Shown here: piece by piece, positions 22,694 through 33,899 of the stretch
Layout of the letters: each line of letters begins with the position of its first letter
Position numbering within the stretch: position 1 is the first letter of the stretch
Assembly (NCBI GenBank): GCA_014529385.2
Contig: CM043955.1
Span: 150,053,640 to 150,117,639 of the forward strand
DNA: 64,000 nucleotides
Source of the DNA: Adiantum capillus-veneris
Taxonomy: Eukaryota; Streptophyta; Polypodiopsida; Polypodiales; Pteridaceae
Direction: 5' to 3'
Position numbers and translations under genes: made by a program
Notes under the pieces: model-generated
The model's database searches: none
Seen by the model: only the letters and a program-made list of their open reading frames with translations
Told to the model about the DNA's origin: nothing

Positions 22694-23280
22694 CCTGGTA
22701 GATTGTTTATTGTTCCTTACTACAAGTGTTAAAGTCAATTAAAATTCTTTGCATACGGCATACCATGTTGATAAGTTCGCAATGCGTATTGGAGGTTCAT
22801 GCAACGTGCCCATGGGTAGGGATAGCTCGCTTTGGCACTACCTGAGACACTTGGGGCCATCGATTCTTAGAGTTTCTCACACAAAGTTCTCCACCAAGAC
22901 TGGTTCTGTGGAGCTACTAAACTGCAAAGCATCAAGTGCCATACTCGCTGAAGATTCCCTCACCCTAAATGCTCACAAATGTATATTGGTGGACCAAGAG
23001 GAAGCATCGTACGCCTTTACAGGCAAGCACCCAGGCTCGGTCCTCTCCCGCTGCGCCTTCGGCCTAGGTCAAGGGTTGACAAACCCATAAGAAATTGTAA
23101 AATCCCTTCGCATCAAGTCAGCCATTCGCCCCATACCCACATATGTAATTCGTAGTAAAACTAATTGACCATGATGTAATATCCAAATCAATAAAGAATA
23201 ATTGTTTTTGTCAACGATTTCTATCAACATTTGGTACTTTTTTTTTAATTCATATGTCTGATAAATTTCATTTCTGCAAC
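22694..23280 (+). other. Short ORF and AT-rich spacer
   Basis: 22749-23090 is open for 113 codons with no known motif and poor support as a gene. The remainder to 23280 is AT-rich with no feature recognised. Confidence 0.3.
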
Positions 23281-23685
23281 ACATGCACAGAACCTTGAAC
23301 ATGCAGCCACCCGTCGGTTAGAGGACATATCTCGGTGATTGTTTTATGAAACGAGGCGACAGGGGAAGGGGGGGGGGGGGGGGGCATACGGGGTCCACAG
23401 GACCACATATGACCACCGGGGTACCCGGCGGGGTCGAACGGTGCAAAAAAAGCCCCTGTGCGCCACAGCACGTAGGGAGCAGATCTGTCATTTTTGGATT
23501 TTCTCCTTGCATGCCGTGGCGCATAGGAACTTTTTTTGCCCCGTCCGACCCCGCCGAGCGCCACCGTGCTCATATGTGGTCTGGTTGACCCCATATGCAC
23601 ACCCCGTCACCTCATTTTACAAAAGAATCACCAAGATCTGTACCCCCGCCGACAGTTGGCTGCATGTTCGAGGTTCTGTGCATGT
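23281..23685. mobile_element. Foldback / MITE-like inverted repeat of about 405 bp
   Basis: The sequence begins ACATGCACAGAACCTTGAAC and ends with the reverse complement of ACATGCACAGAACCTCGAAC. The two arms (about 23281-23478 and 23480-23685) can be aligned through their whole length with scattered substitutions and a G-run insertion (23367-23384) in the left arm, meeting around GCAGATCTGTC. Flanks stop matching outside ACATGCACAG. Almost no spacer exists, so it is a foldback structure. A target duplication is not evident. It carries no real gene. Confidence 0.75.
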
Positions 23686-24440
23686 CGACACCACTGGACG
23701 AGCCGTGTTCCGTGGTGGTCACTTTAAATTTAACATACCCAACAATTCAAATACTTATAAAAAACAATGTACAAAATCAAGTTAAACAATTGCACGAAAT
23801 TGTAGAAATTTGTCATGTAATATTATATAAAAAGATTACAAATCTCATCAAGAGAGAGTACATGGGATAAACTAGTGCTGATGAAGGCATCCTTCATTTT
23901 GTAAATTGATTGCTAAAGCTAAATCCGTATTTTTCAATGTTACACGCTTAGCATGCACCATAAAGGAAATGCCATTCTGAACAACTATACCAAAATGTCT
24001 TCGAAGGCATCTTGTAGGGCTAGTAAAGCTGTGAGTTGTATACCTGTAACAGAGTCGCTATATTTGTTCATTATCTCTCTCACCACCCAAGAGAAGGCCG
24101 CTTTGGGTATGATTGGCTTAGTGCTCTTTTTATATTTTCTAATCTCTCGCAAACCAATTATGTTTGGCTTCCATCTTCACTTTTTCTATGCTGTTGGTGG
24201 TGGTGGAGGAGCCGCCTGCCTGGCCCATTGAGGAGGATCATCTTTATACTTTTTCCTCTTCTTCTCTTGGGCCTGTTGTTCTTCAAGCGTCACCTTGTTC
24301 TTTTTTCTCTTTGCCAATTGCTTGGCTCTTTGAGGTATTTTTGAAGGCCTTGAGCTCCCAGCCTTTGCTTGTTATATTTGACGGAGATTGACAAACTTTG
24401 GCGATCATCGATCCTAAGGCCCTATTTGACAGAGGTGAAT
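23686..24440. other. AT-rich spacer
   Basis: No gene or repeat boundary recognised. Short ORFs (e.g. 23953-24231, Gly- and Phe-rich) lack supporting motifs. Confidence 0.4.
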
Positions 24441-27230
24441 TAGACGGCTTGCCTATATACATATATGTAGATACCCAATAGAGGTATATCCAGCTTCAAC
24501 CCACATACCATCAACACCTAGTTTCCAAATGCTTAGAGATTGAGCACACTTGACATTATCAGATCACCTTCTTGATGGTTATGGTTCATCATATAAACAC
24601 ATGACCGAGGATAGTCCAGAGAGTATCATGCTAGCCCTTCTTGAGGATCGGACAGACACTTGTGAGCTGCCACAGAATATATCTCTACACATGTTTGACA
24701 CTAGACCTTTGTATGTTAATGACGATCGGAGGATGTACATGAGAGAGATCGTTGGACTAGAGAGTACCCTCCCTACGAACAACTAAATCTATTCCAACAG
24801 GTTCCTTAGAAGGTACCTATAGAAGTTTATGACGAGGCTACATGGACGTTGTTTTGTGGACTACACTATTTTTCTTCTAGGAGTAGTGATGTTGAGCTTA
24901 TAATAGACTCGATGACCGTACCTCTTACACAACCAACATCACTTAGATCACCTCAAGGATTCACATCATCTAAGCCGTCTAGGAGATAGATATTTGCTAA
25001 CATCATAGAAGAGGTGAGGGTAGATATGGAGTCCAAAAGCTAGAGCCTGACCATTGTAATGTCAGAGTTACCATGCATAGAGACAACCACATCACATGCG
25101 TTGACTGCTACTACGACTAGTATACATGCTAGAGATGTTGCAGAGACGACACCACAGACTAGGAGTACACTAGACACAGAGCGTGCTAGATCACATACAT
25201 CAAATAAGATGACAAGTCAGAGATCACCGCCCAAAGACACGACGCAGGTACAACATGAGGATAGAGTTGCCACGACGAGCAGAGGCCAGCATATTGAGTT
25301 TGTGCTACATTTCTTAGTCTATAGAGGATTCATGTCTTTGTATATTAACCTTGATGGACATTCTTGCACTAGAGGCACCTTCTCAGACAACATTGACATC
25401 ACATAGAGACAACCACATCACATGCGTTGACTGCTACTACGACTAGTATACATGCTAGAGATGTTGCAGAGACGACACCACAGACTAGGAGCACACTAGA
25501 CACAGAGCGTGCTAGATCACATACATCAAATAAGATGACAAGTCAGAGATCACCGCCCAAAGACACGACGCAGGTACAACATGAGGATAGAGTTGCCACG
25601 ATGAGCAGAGGCCAGCATATTGAGTTTGTGCTACATTTCTTAGTCTATAGAGGATTCATGTCTTTGTATATTAACCTTGATGGACATTCTTGCACTAGAG
25701 GCACCTTCTCAGACAACATTGACCCTTTGATACGGCAAGTAGTCAAAGTTCACAAGCGTCACATTGGTTCGACTGAGTTCTATACTGATGAGCTCAAGGG
25801 CACATACATGTCCCTATCAATTAGCCGAAACAATGTTGTAGATAGAGCACATCCCCATGATTGTATGGACACCCATGTACATACTAGGATAGTGCAGTTA
25901 TGTAGAGTGGAGCACACTTTGACTTATGTTAATGACTGTGGACGTAAATACTGACAAGAGCAAACCACAACACGTTTTGAGCCAGCTATGAGCCTTATAG
26001 TATATTTTGTTAGAGATCCTCATGATAGGATTCATAGGGACACATGGTACTAGATATTATCTGACGATTGGATTGATCTATTTTGCACGCATGGCTTGGA
26101 TCTTGTAGTGATGACCACACAGAGCCCATAGAAAAATGCTAAGAACCCTTCCCCTACTAAGTCACCTCCTAAATCTCCATTACATAGACAAATTTTTCTT
26201 CAAAGCATATTTGATCAATTGAGATCTAGAGTGATTGAGATGCATGCCCAGATTAATCTACTGGCTCAGTCCTCTCTGGTGTATACTGAGAGCACTACCA
26301 TAGAGCCACCTAGAGTGAATATTCTAGAGGATGTACAACCTAGTGATATTGCTCCTACACTAGAGAGGATTGAGCCAGTAGATTTAGATAGTATACCAGA
26401 TTCTATACTTATTGACAATGTTTGTGCACCTATCATAGAGGTAGATGTCCCACTATAGCCTACACTTGAGGGGATTGTTGATGCACATGACCATGAGAGT
26501 GATAACCTAACGACTGAGCCATGATCGAGATACTTGCAAATACAATAGAGACATATGTTACCACCGAGAAAAATGCTCATGGACACTCACGACCAGATAA
26601 TTCAAAAACTAGTTTGCCTAGAGTGATTTCTACCACGGAAATTGAGACACCATGAGTTTAGGTAGAGCCTACCTTTGAGGATGTTCACAATAGTAGTACT
26701 ACATATGAGCAACCTAGAACATATCATGCATATAGCTCATCATAGGGCCACTAGACATGTTTACGTACCCCACATGATGAGATAGATTAGACCATTAGCT
26801 AGTGATGATATGCTAGTTTGGATTGAGAGCCACAATATATATGATGGTTTATCCCATATCTAAACAGTCACTAGAGACAAAAGGATTTTATAGAGTACAT
26901 AGAAAGATTTGATAGATACCGCGGACATTGAGGATTCGACTTCCCAAGAGCTAATCACCTATCACACCCCGGGTTACACGAGCCATAGTCCACCTGATAT
27001 TTTTAGTGACCATGCTATTGACTTAGAGCTAGAAAGAAGTCAGCAATTGAGGGATTCTGAGCCACATATTATATTGACCACAGAGTATTAGGTTGATTTC
27101 ATCCCTAGATCCATTACTTGCACTACAGATTCTAGCATTGATATGGAGCTAGGTGCTAGCCAGCTGTGCAGACAGAGAGCTCGAGGTTGAAGATTGTTTG
27201 GAGAGGGTTCTCTTATCCCTCCTAGTTGCA
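24441..27230 (+). pseudogene. Unrecognised degenerate coding region, Ser/Thr-rich
   Basis: Patches of open frame with stops: 24550-24786 (YGSSYKHMTEDSPESIMLAL), 25059-25406, 25427-25954 (DPLIRQVVKVHKRHIGSTEF, TYMSLSISRNNVVDRAHPHD), 26130-26458 (SRVIEMHAQINLLAQ, then an acidic Pro/Ser stretch) and 26909-27091. The composition (Thr, Ser, Asp, Arg) is uniform, which suggests a single decayed ORF of more than 800 codons, perhaps a structural or gag-like protein of an element. I cannot name it. Confidence 0.35.
25076..25723 (+). repeat. Tandem duplication, 326-bp unit, nearly identical
   Basis: 25076-25397 is repeated at 25402-25723 with very few substitutions (AGGAGTACAC versus AGGAGCACAC; CACGACGAGC versus CACGATGAGC). 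The short divergence implies a recent event inside the degenerate ORF; the first copy is followed by ATCACATAG in place of the continuing frame. Confidence 0.92.
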
Positions 27231-29407
27231 CTCACCTTTGACTTGTGCATATTGACAATGGTGTACTAGACACATGTGCATATACTAAAGGCACTTTTTC
27301 CCTTCAGGTTTTTCCCTTTTGACATCCACATTTGAAACCTTAGTATAAGATTTCTTTTTATTTGTATTTAGATGATAAAACTTTCACTTTTATGTTGACA
27401 CACCTATCCAAGTGGTAATGTTTTGCCTTATGATTTTGCAACTAGATGGACTTGAAGATATCGAGATTCATCATTGCATGTTTATTTTCATAGTTATCGA
27501 GGAGATGCATTAGATATCTCCAGGTGTACTACTTTTTATGTTTTTTTTTGTGGACATTTGTATTTACTTATTGTGATTTTCCTTGGTTAGATTGAGTGCA
27601 TTTTATTATGTTGTTTTATTTTCCATTAAAGATGTATAAACGTGTTCTTGATTTAATTAATTGACCTAGAGTTTGAGCCTTGAGGTTCGTAGACCGTGAC
27701 TTTAAGTTAACACATTTACTTGACTACTACTCCTAATTGGTAAAATTATTTGAATGTTTGAAACCTTAGGAGTGATTTAGGAATAGAAAGGCTTGCTCTC
27801 TCAAACAACAAAGAACACTAGTAACAATACGAGGGAAATGTAAGCAAGAACAAAAGTGTCACAAGTGTAAATCTTAAGCTAGAAGAAAAATCCCAACTTG
27901 GATTTGGTACTTTACTCACATGTATTGCATTTGGTACTAGAGCTCTAGTGGTTCCATGTGTGGGTGTGTTTCTTTGAGAAGCAAAAAGCTTCGGCCATAC
28001 AAAATAAGCACACACGTCAAATGCTTTTAAATTAATGTGGAAAAAGAAAAAGGAAAAAAGAAAAGCAAGAAAAATGAATGCAAAAGACTTCCATTGAACT
28101 TCAAGTGAAAAATTCAAACTCTATTTTGGAGTTGTGGGAGTTAGTTATCTAATCCATGCTGATAAACACAATTAAGAAATTTTGCATTTAAATAATCTTC
28201 CTAACTTAGCTAGTACTAGAGTAACTATTTTAACCCTTAGTCATAGCTCAATAATCTTAGTCATGATGATAAACACAATAAATAAATTTTACATTGAAAT
28301 AATCTTCCTAATTTAGCTAGTACTAGAGTAATTATTTTAACCCTTAGTCATAGCTAACTAATTGATAAACTCATCATAAGCCCAAAACTCTTGATTAATT
28401 AATTATAGCAAGTATAATTTATTTGTCCTTATTTGGCACTATAACATTTCATAATTCTTTTCATTTACTCATTACAAAAATGTGATTTGCCTTCCCCTTA
28501 TTCTTTATTGCCATATGATTGAGCTTACTACCTCATCGACCTCTTTCCTTTTTGCAAGAACATTCTTCCTCAAGCATCTATGATGGCATGCCTTTGTCAG
28601 GGATGACAAATCTTAGGAAGGGGGAATGTTGGAAGCATCTTACACCAACAACCATTTTCAACCACTACCCCTTCTGATCCAAGTGTGTTACACCCAACTT
28701 TTGTCCCAATTGTTTTTTAATTTAATGTATCTTTGTATAAATCTATGAATCACTCCATTAGGTATCTTGCTCAAATGTCTTCATTTTTTTTTGAAGGAGT
28801 TTCATGTTGCCATGAACTCGTAATGTTTTTTCACAGGCCACAATTGTGATCATTTAGAAAAAAACACTACTTTAGCCACACAAGCTACTCTAATAAAACC
28901 AACTAGAGTAGTTGAGAAAAAAACTGGGCTTTATTAAAGTTGTTCCTAGATAACCGGAGCAAAGAGACACCCCATACAATTCCTAAAACACCAATGCAGC
29001 TCCATAGTGTTTATGCCAAAGGATTCAATGCTTCAACCATAGATATCAAACTATGCTATTACAACTTTTAAGTGCTCTTGGGACAAGGTTTTAACTGTAA
29101 CAAAAAAAACGCAAACAAGAGACGGAGCCTTATTTTGCTCAATAAATCTCACAAAATATATTTAGACTCAGTAAGTTAGTGAGAGTAGTCAAGTGCTTGA
29201 GGTGCGATCCCCATTTCTTTGAAAAAACTTTAGAGCTGACCAACCTTCAATGTCAAAAGAGATTAAAAAAAAGTCAAGACAACAGGCGAACATCGTGACA
29301 TTTGTGCTTTCTTCAATCAAGGAAAAAACATTTTAGAGCATGTGTAGCACACATATTGAGCAAGCCAACATAAGTAACAAATTTTGGCAGTGTAGTAAGT
29401 GAGATGA

Positions 29408-29440
<33 letters not shown>

Positions 29441-29590
29441 TCTTTAAAAAAACCAATACAAAGTCTATGATGAACACGACAAATCACATCAAGCACAAGT
29501 TGTGAAAAAATTACCCAGCTAGGTGCAATAACAAATATAATGGAATGGGCGTAATAATTTGACAGTAGAGAAAATTAATGAGAGTACTTT
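27231..29590. other. AT-rich intergenic DNA
   Basis: No gene recognised over 2.3 kb. Contains the 107-bp-offset tandem repeat at 28161-28354 and a (GT)n tract at about 29406-29432. Confidence 0.5.
28161..28354. repeat. Direct tandem repeat, 107-bp period
   Basis: GATAAACACA...CCCTTAGTCATAGCT at 28161-28247 recurs at 28268-28354 with several substitutions, so it is an older duplication than the one at 25 kb. Confidence 0.85.
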
Positions 29591-30028
29591 TAAGAAATTA
29601 CTTTGTGAGCATAGCGGGTGAACATAATTGAAGATAACAACATAGATATAGCAATTAGTTAACTTGGCATGAACAATACTTTTGCAAGAGAGAGACTTTA
29701 GAGAACACGACAACAGTTGAGGACTGGATTTATATGGAGCCGGTCCCCCTCCAATAGGTATTTGTATTATGATTTCTCCCATTAAGAGAGACTTGTTACA
29801 ATACAAGTCTCTCTTAAGAAATTACTTTGTGAGCATAGCGGGTGAACATAATTGAAGATAAAAACATAGATATAGCAATTAGTTAACTTGGCATGAACAA
29901 TACTTTTGCAAGAGAGAGACTTTAGATAACATGACAACAGCTGAGGACCGGATTTCTGTGGAGCCGGTCCCCCTCCAATAGGTATTTGTATTATGATTTC
30001 TCCCATTAAGAGAGACTTGTTACAATAC
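29591..30028 (-). repeat. 224-bp tandem duplication inside the family A LTR
   Basis: TAAGAAATTACTTTGTGAGC begins at 29591 and again at 29815; both units run to ...GTTACAATACAA. Differences are few. The 4812-6372 LTR has this block only once. Confidence 0.9.
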
Positions 30029-30781
30029 AATCTTTGTGTTCCTTGTGACCTAGGTGATGCAACGAAGATGGAAAGATTCATGCATCACAAGCATAACATA
30101 AACTTTGAGAAATATTTAACTATCCCAAGCCTCAGTCCCAAGACCTCAAACACCTTCGAAGGTGCAGAGAGCTAGCAGGGAATGAGGGTAGGGAAGAGGA
30201 AGAAGAAACATTTCATAGGAGAAAGAATTAGTTCCTCACTTATCATAACTCTTCTTGCTAGCGTACATAATAGCATAGTAATGAAGATGGAGAAGATGGC
30301 AAGCTTAAGCATTGAAGCATGGCTCTTGGTTGGATTTGCACTCCATAGCCAAGAGTGTTGGTGTAGGCTCTCAACTTCTCAAGGAGCTTGGAGAAGGAGA
30401 TGCAGCTCTTGCACTTTGCATAGCACACAATGAGAGTGTGTGTGAGTGTGTGTGGGTGAGTATACCCTGCAAGCAAGGCCTCTTCTTGCTTTGGTCGATC
30501 CCCTCTTCTAGCTCATGCTTGAAGCTCATTGGCTCATGCCAAGCCTAGCCAATCACAAGCTTGGGCCATTTCTAGCAATAGGGGTAGTCTTGGAACAAGT
30601 GTCCCCCTTTCCCCTTTGAGAGAGAGGACTTGATAAATGCAAAAACAATTAGTTAATTCAAGTAATATATCATTGGACCCCTTTTAAGCCTGGCCAATAG
30701 GATTCAAGCACCTCATGAAGGTAGCATGGGTAGGATCTTGACATGTGTCCTTGCTGCCTCTTAAGGCTTGGGGTTACCTTG

Positions 30782-30828
<47 letters not shown>

Positions 30829-31352
30829 TCTCTCACTAGTCCCTACAATATGGGCTCACCCCCTCTTATGTAGGGATGACTTTGAATTTTGGTGCTCAAG
30901 CACCTTACTCATCAAGCATGACAAAGCACTTCTAGCCTGGGGGTGTTCCCACAAGCATCTCAAGCAAGCACAACAAAGCACCTCAAGCACCTTAGTCATC
31001 CAACAGGACAAGCACCTCAAGCACCTTAATCAAGCACGACAAGTATCTCAAGTATGAGAAGCACCTCAAGCAGGACTAGCACCTCGAGCTTGGGTCGGGT
31101 TCCCACCTCAAGCTCAGCCCTAACTTAGGTCAAAGGACTTTAAACACTAACCTTTGGAGGTCTTTAACGAAGCTAAACCTAAGGTCTTCTAAGCTCCATT
31201 GGTAGCCTTTCTCTTTGATAGACCATCTCTGATTTGAACCCCTTTACTATTGGCCCTGTATTGAGATAGATCTATAAGCACATGTTTATATCTTAACCCT
31301 TGTTCCCATTTATTCTCCCACATTAAGTGATTAGTTTAATATGAGAAAATCA
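29591..31352 (-). repeat. Isolated LTR of Gypsy family A (probable solo LTR)
   Basis: Shares with 4812-6372 the blocks GGAGCCGGTCCCCCTCCAA, TTTGTATTATGATTTCTC, AAGAGAGAC...ACAATACAA, CTAGCAGGG, CACTTGACATGTGTCC-like stretches, a (GT)n tract (30785-30827 versus 6004-6025), CCCCCTC-TATGTAGGGAT, and the end ATGAGAAAATCA (31341-31352). No gag or pol flanks it on either side, so it looks like a solo LTR left by LTR-LTR recombination. The left border is uncertain because of an internal duplication. Confidence 0.8.
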
Positions 31353-32623
31353 TTCCGTGTCAGATAGCAAGAAAAGAAACACCAAAAGGTCAAGACAGTA
31401 TGCGCCATCTGTGTGTCGGTAAGGCATCGTTTAAATAACTAGTAAGGGCCAGCACCGATAGTATGCCAGCAGTAAAAAAACTTTAAAGCATATGCAAAGT
31501 GCAGTAGTATGCTAACAAAACCCCAAGTAAAAATTGCAAAGCAAAAAAAGATAAGCACCGACTTGAGATGGTTGCTCCATTAATTCCATATCTGCTTAGA
31601 AAATTGAAATGCGCTCTCTCCTCTCTTTCACATACACACATTCACGCAAACACGGCTAAGTGAGGGGCCAAAGCAACCATCACCTCTTTTTATAGCTGAA
31701 CCACACAGCTGTGGCCTCTTGAATTTCACAGGGTGGTGAATCCCCCCCAAGATCTGTTCATTCAGTAGGTGCAAGCTTCCAGGGAGGAGCAAACCCAATG
31801 CAGCCACCACTAATTACACAGTAGAAGCTATAGAATGAGAGAGAGAAGGATAGGGTAGGAGTTTTCACAGATGAGTAGGGTTGCCTGCATGTGATGGATT
31901 GAAGTTATGTGGCAGGGGAAGAAAGAGAGGGGAGGCTACAAGGGTGTGAATGGCCCTCGTAAGAATAAGTTGGATTCATAAAGCATTGAAGTGCCATGTA
32001 AAACATGCTTGAATCACCACGCTCCCAATAAGGGTACCCTCGCACGAGGGCCATAGGACATAAGCAGTATATGAGAAGCAACCAGACATGGAGTTCCCTG
32101 CTAGAGAGAAACAAACTAGTCACCCGGGGGGGGGGGGGGGGGGGAGGCTACAAGGGTGTGAATGGCCCTCGTAAGAATAAGTTGGATTCATAAAGCATTG
32201 AAGTGCCATGTAAAACATGCTTGAATCACCACGCTCCCAATAAGGGTACCCTCCCACGAGGGCCATAGGACATAAGCAGTATATGAGAAGCAACCAGACA
32301 TGGAGTTCCCTGCTAGAGAGAAACAAACTAGTCACTCGGGGGGGGGGGTTTAACCCCCCCTTTTTTTAAATGGTCAAGAGGGTTTAGAATATAGGGTTCA
32401 ATTAGAACTTTAAGAAATATTCTCAAGGTTCAAGGTACCCATTGTTATAGTCATAGATGTGTATAGAAGCATGATTCAAATCAAAGTTATTGTGAGTAAG
32501 AGCGTGATTATATTAGTAACTATAACATGAAATCGGTAGAGGGAAACCCTAAGCTACCAGAGATAGTGTTTTTGAGGGAGAGAGTGTGAGGGCATGGGTT
32601 TAATCAATTAAAGGCAATAGCAA

Positions 32624-32660
<37 letters not shown>

Positions 32661-33420
32661 AGGAGGGCCTTTTTATTTGGAAGTTTAAGGGAATGATTAA
32701 AGCTTAAGCCAAGTTTGACCAAGCCTAAAAGAGAGGGCAACAAGGCCTATGTTGAAATTTACAAAAAAGTCATTTTCATATTTTGTGTTTGAAAATAGTC
32801 TATTTAGTAACCCAAAAGAGAGGTGGATAAATGAATTTTAAAATGTTCTTTTCCCACCCCTCTTCTCTTTATAGCATATAAAACACACTCTCTCACTTAA
32901 AACTCATTAAAAGGGATACTTTTCAGTCCCCTGCCAGAAAAGCAGATTTTTCACATTCTCTCACTGCATTCTCTCTCTGAAACGTGAGCCAACACTCTCT
33001 CTTTCTTTTCCCCCCTTTTCTCTCTTGTCACTTCCCCTCCCAATCATTAAGGAACATTCTTTGTTGCCTCATTCCGATAGAGTGCAGATCCTCCAAGGTT
33101 GCAGATTTGCCCTCTCTCCCACTCTCTCTCTTCCTTTATCGTCTTTCTATTGTTGAGATGCGAGGTTTTGTTGCATCTCTTATGTGAACAGTCTCTTCTA
33201 CCTAGAAAAGCCTTATGTATCAAGACATGAAAAAAGCCTCTTGCAACCTTTGTAAAGAGAAAGCCACTTGTGTTTGTGCATAGGCAGCCACATGTTGTGC
33301 TCATGTGTAAAAAGACTATCTATTTGTATAAGCCTATATAGGGGCACATTCTGCTGAATAGTTGTAAGCTTTATCATTTGCAATTATACCCTTTATTGTA
33401 TCATGCAATAGTTTCTCTAT
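31353..33420. other. Intergenic DNA with tandem duplication and CT-rich leader
   Basis: No gene recognised. It holds the 212-bp tandem duplication at 31932-32335, a (GT)n run at about 32631-32655, and a TATA-like TATAAAACAC at 32878-32887 followed by CT-rich sequence to 33130 resembling a plant transcript start with no ORF of note behind it. Confidence 0.45.
31932..32335. repeat. 212-bp tandem duplication separated by poly(G)
   Basis: 31932-32123 recurs at 32144-32335 almost base for base (one visible change CTCGCACG/CTCCCACG). Between the copies stands a run of 19 G (32126-32144), and a second run of 11 G follows the second copy at 32338-32348, so each unit ends in a G-tract. Confidence 0.92.
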
Positions 33421-33423
33421 CAA

Positions 33424-33435
33424 GCTCTGATACCA
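33424..33435 (-). other. Orphan tRNA-iMet primer-binding-site sequence
   Basis: The minus strand reads TGGTATCAGAGC, the exact plant initiator-tRNA PBS. The upstream sequence on the minus strand ends CCCTACAAC. No LTR pair is recognisable around it, and the neighbouring gag scrap is in the wrong position to belong to it. It is probably debris of another Copia or Gypsy element. Confidence 0.5.
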
Positions 33436-33479
33436 GTTGTAGGGTTAAGGGGGATGTGTTAATGTGCCATTTATGGCAT

Positions 33480-33822
33480 AAGCATGCCAAAATCTGCATC
33501 TGGTACTGCTTTGAGAAGCACCGCAATTTGGTATTTATTATCTACAAGGAATTTTATATATGTCAATTGTGTGAAAATACTTTTTATCCTATTGACTAGA
33601 GATGACACATCTTCTTCAGGCTCCATAAGCAATCCATAAAGTTGCATTTTTTAATGCAATTTTGGAATGCTTAGCAATAGCACCAAAATGCTGCTCTAAA
33701 GTTATCCATGCATCATGTGAAGTGGTGCAATCATTTAAATAATGCACAAAGTTGTCGTCAAGTGAAGTGAGTAATATGCCGAGAGCTTGCTCATCTTTAG
33801 CTGCCATCTCCTCCATAGCCAC
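33480..33822 (-). pseudogene. Copia gag fragment
   Basis: MEEMAAKDEQALGILLTSLD, DAWITLEQHFGAIAKHSKIA and, after a frame change near 33620, LYGLLMEPEEDVSS...IFTQL. This is the UBN2/Copia gag pattern (A-W-x-x-L...YGLKM-E-x-x-V). Only part of gag remains, without LTR or pol. Confidence 0.75.
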
Positions 33823-33899
33823 CCCTGCTTGTAGTAGTCACCATTACTCATTCTCTCTCATTTGTTTGCTTAACTAACACAAATTTCATTCAATCCCCT

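Noticed and set aside
25076-25723. CRISPR-like or satellite array
   Set aside because: Only two long units without spacers, in a plant-type nuclear context.
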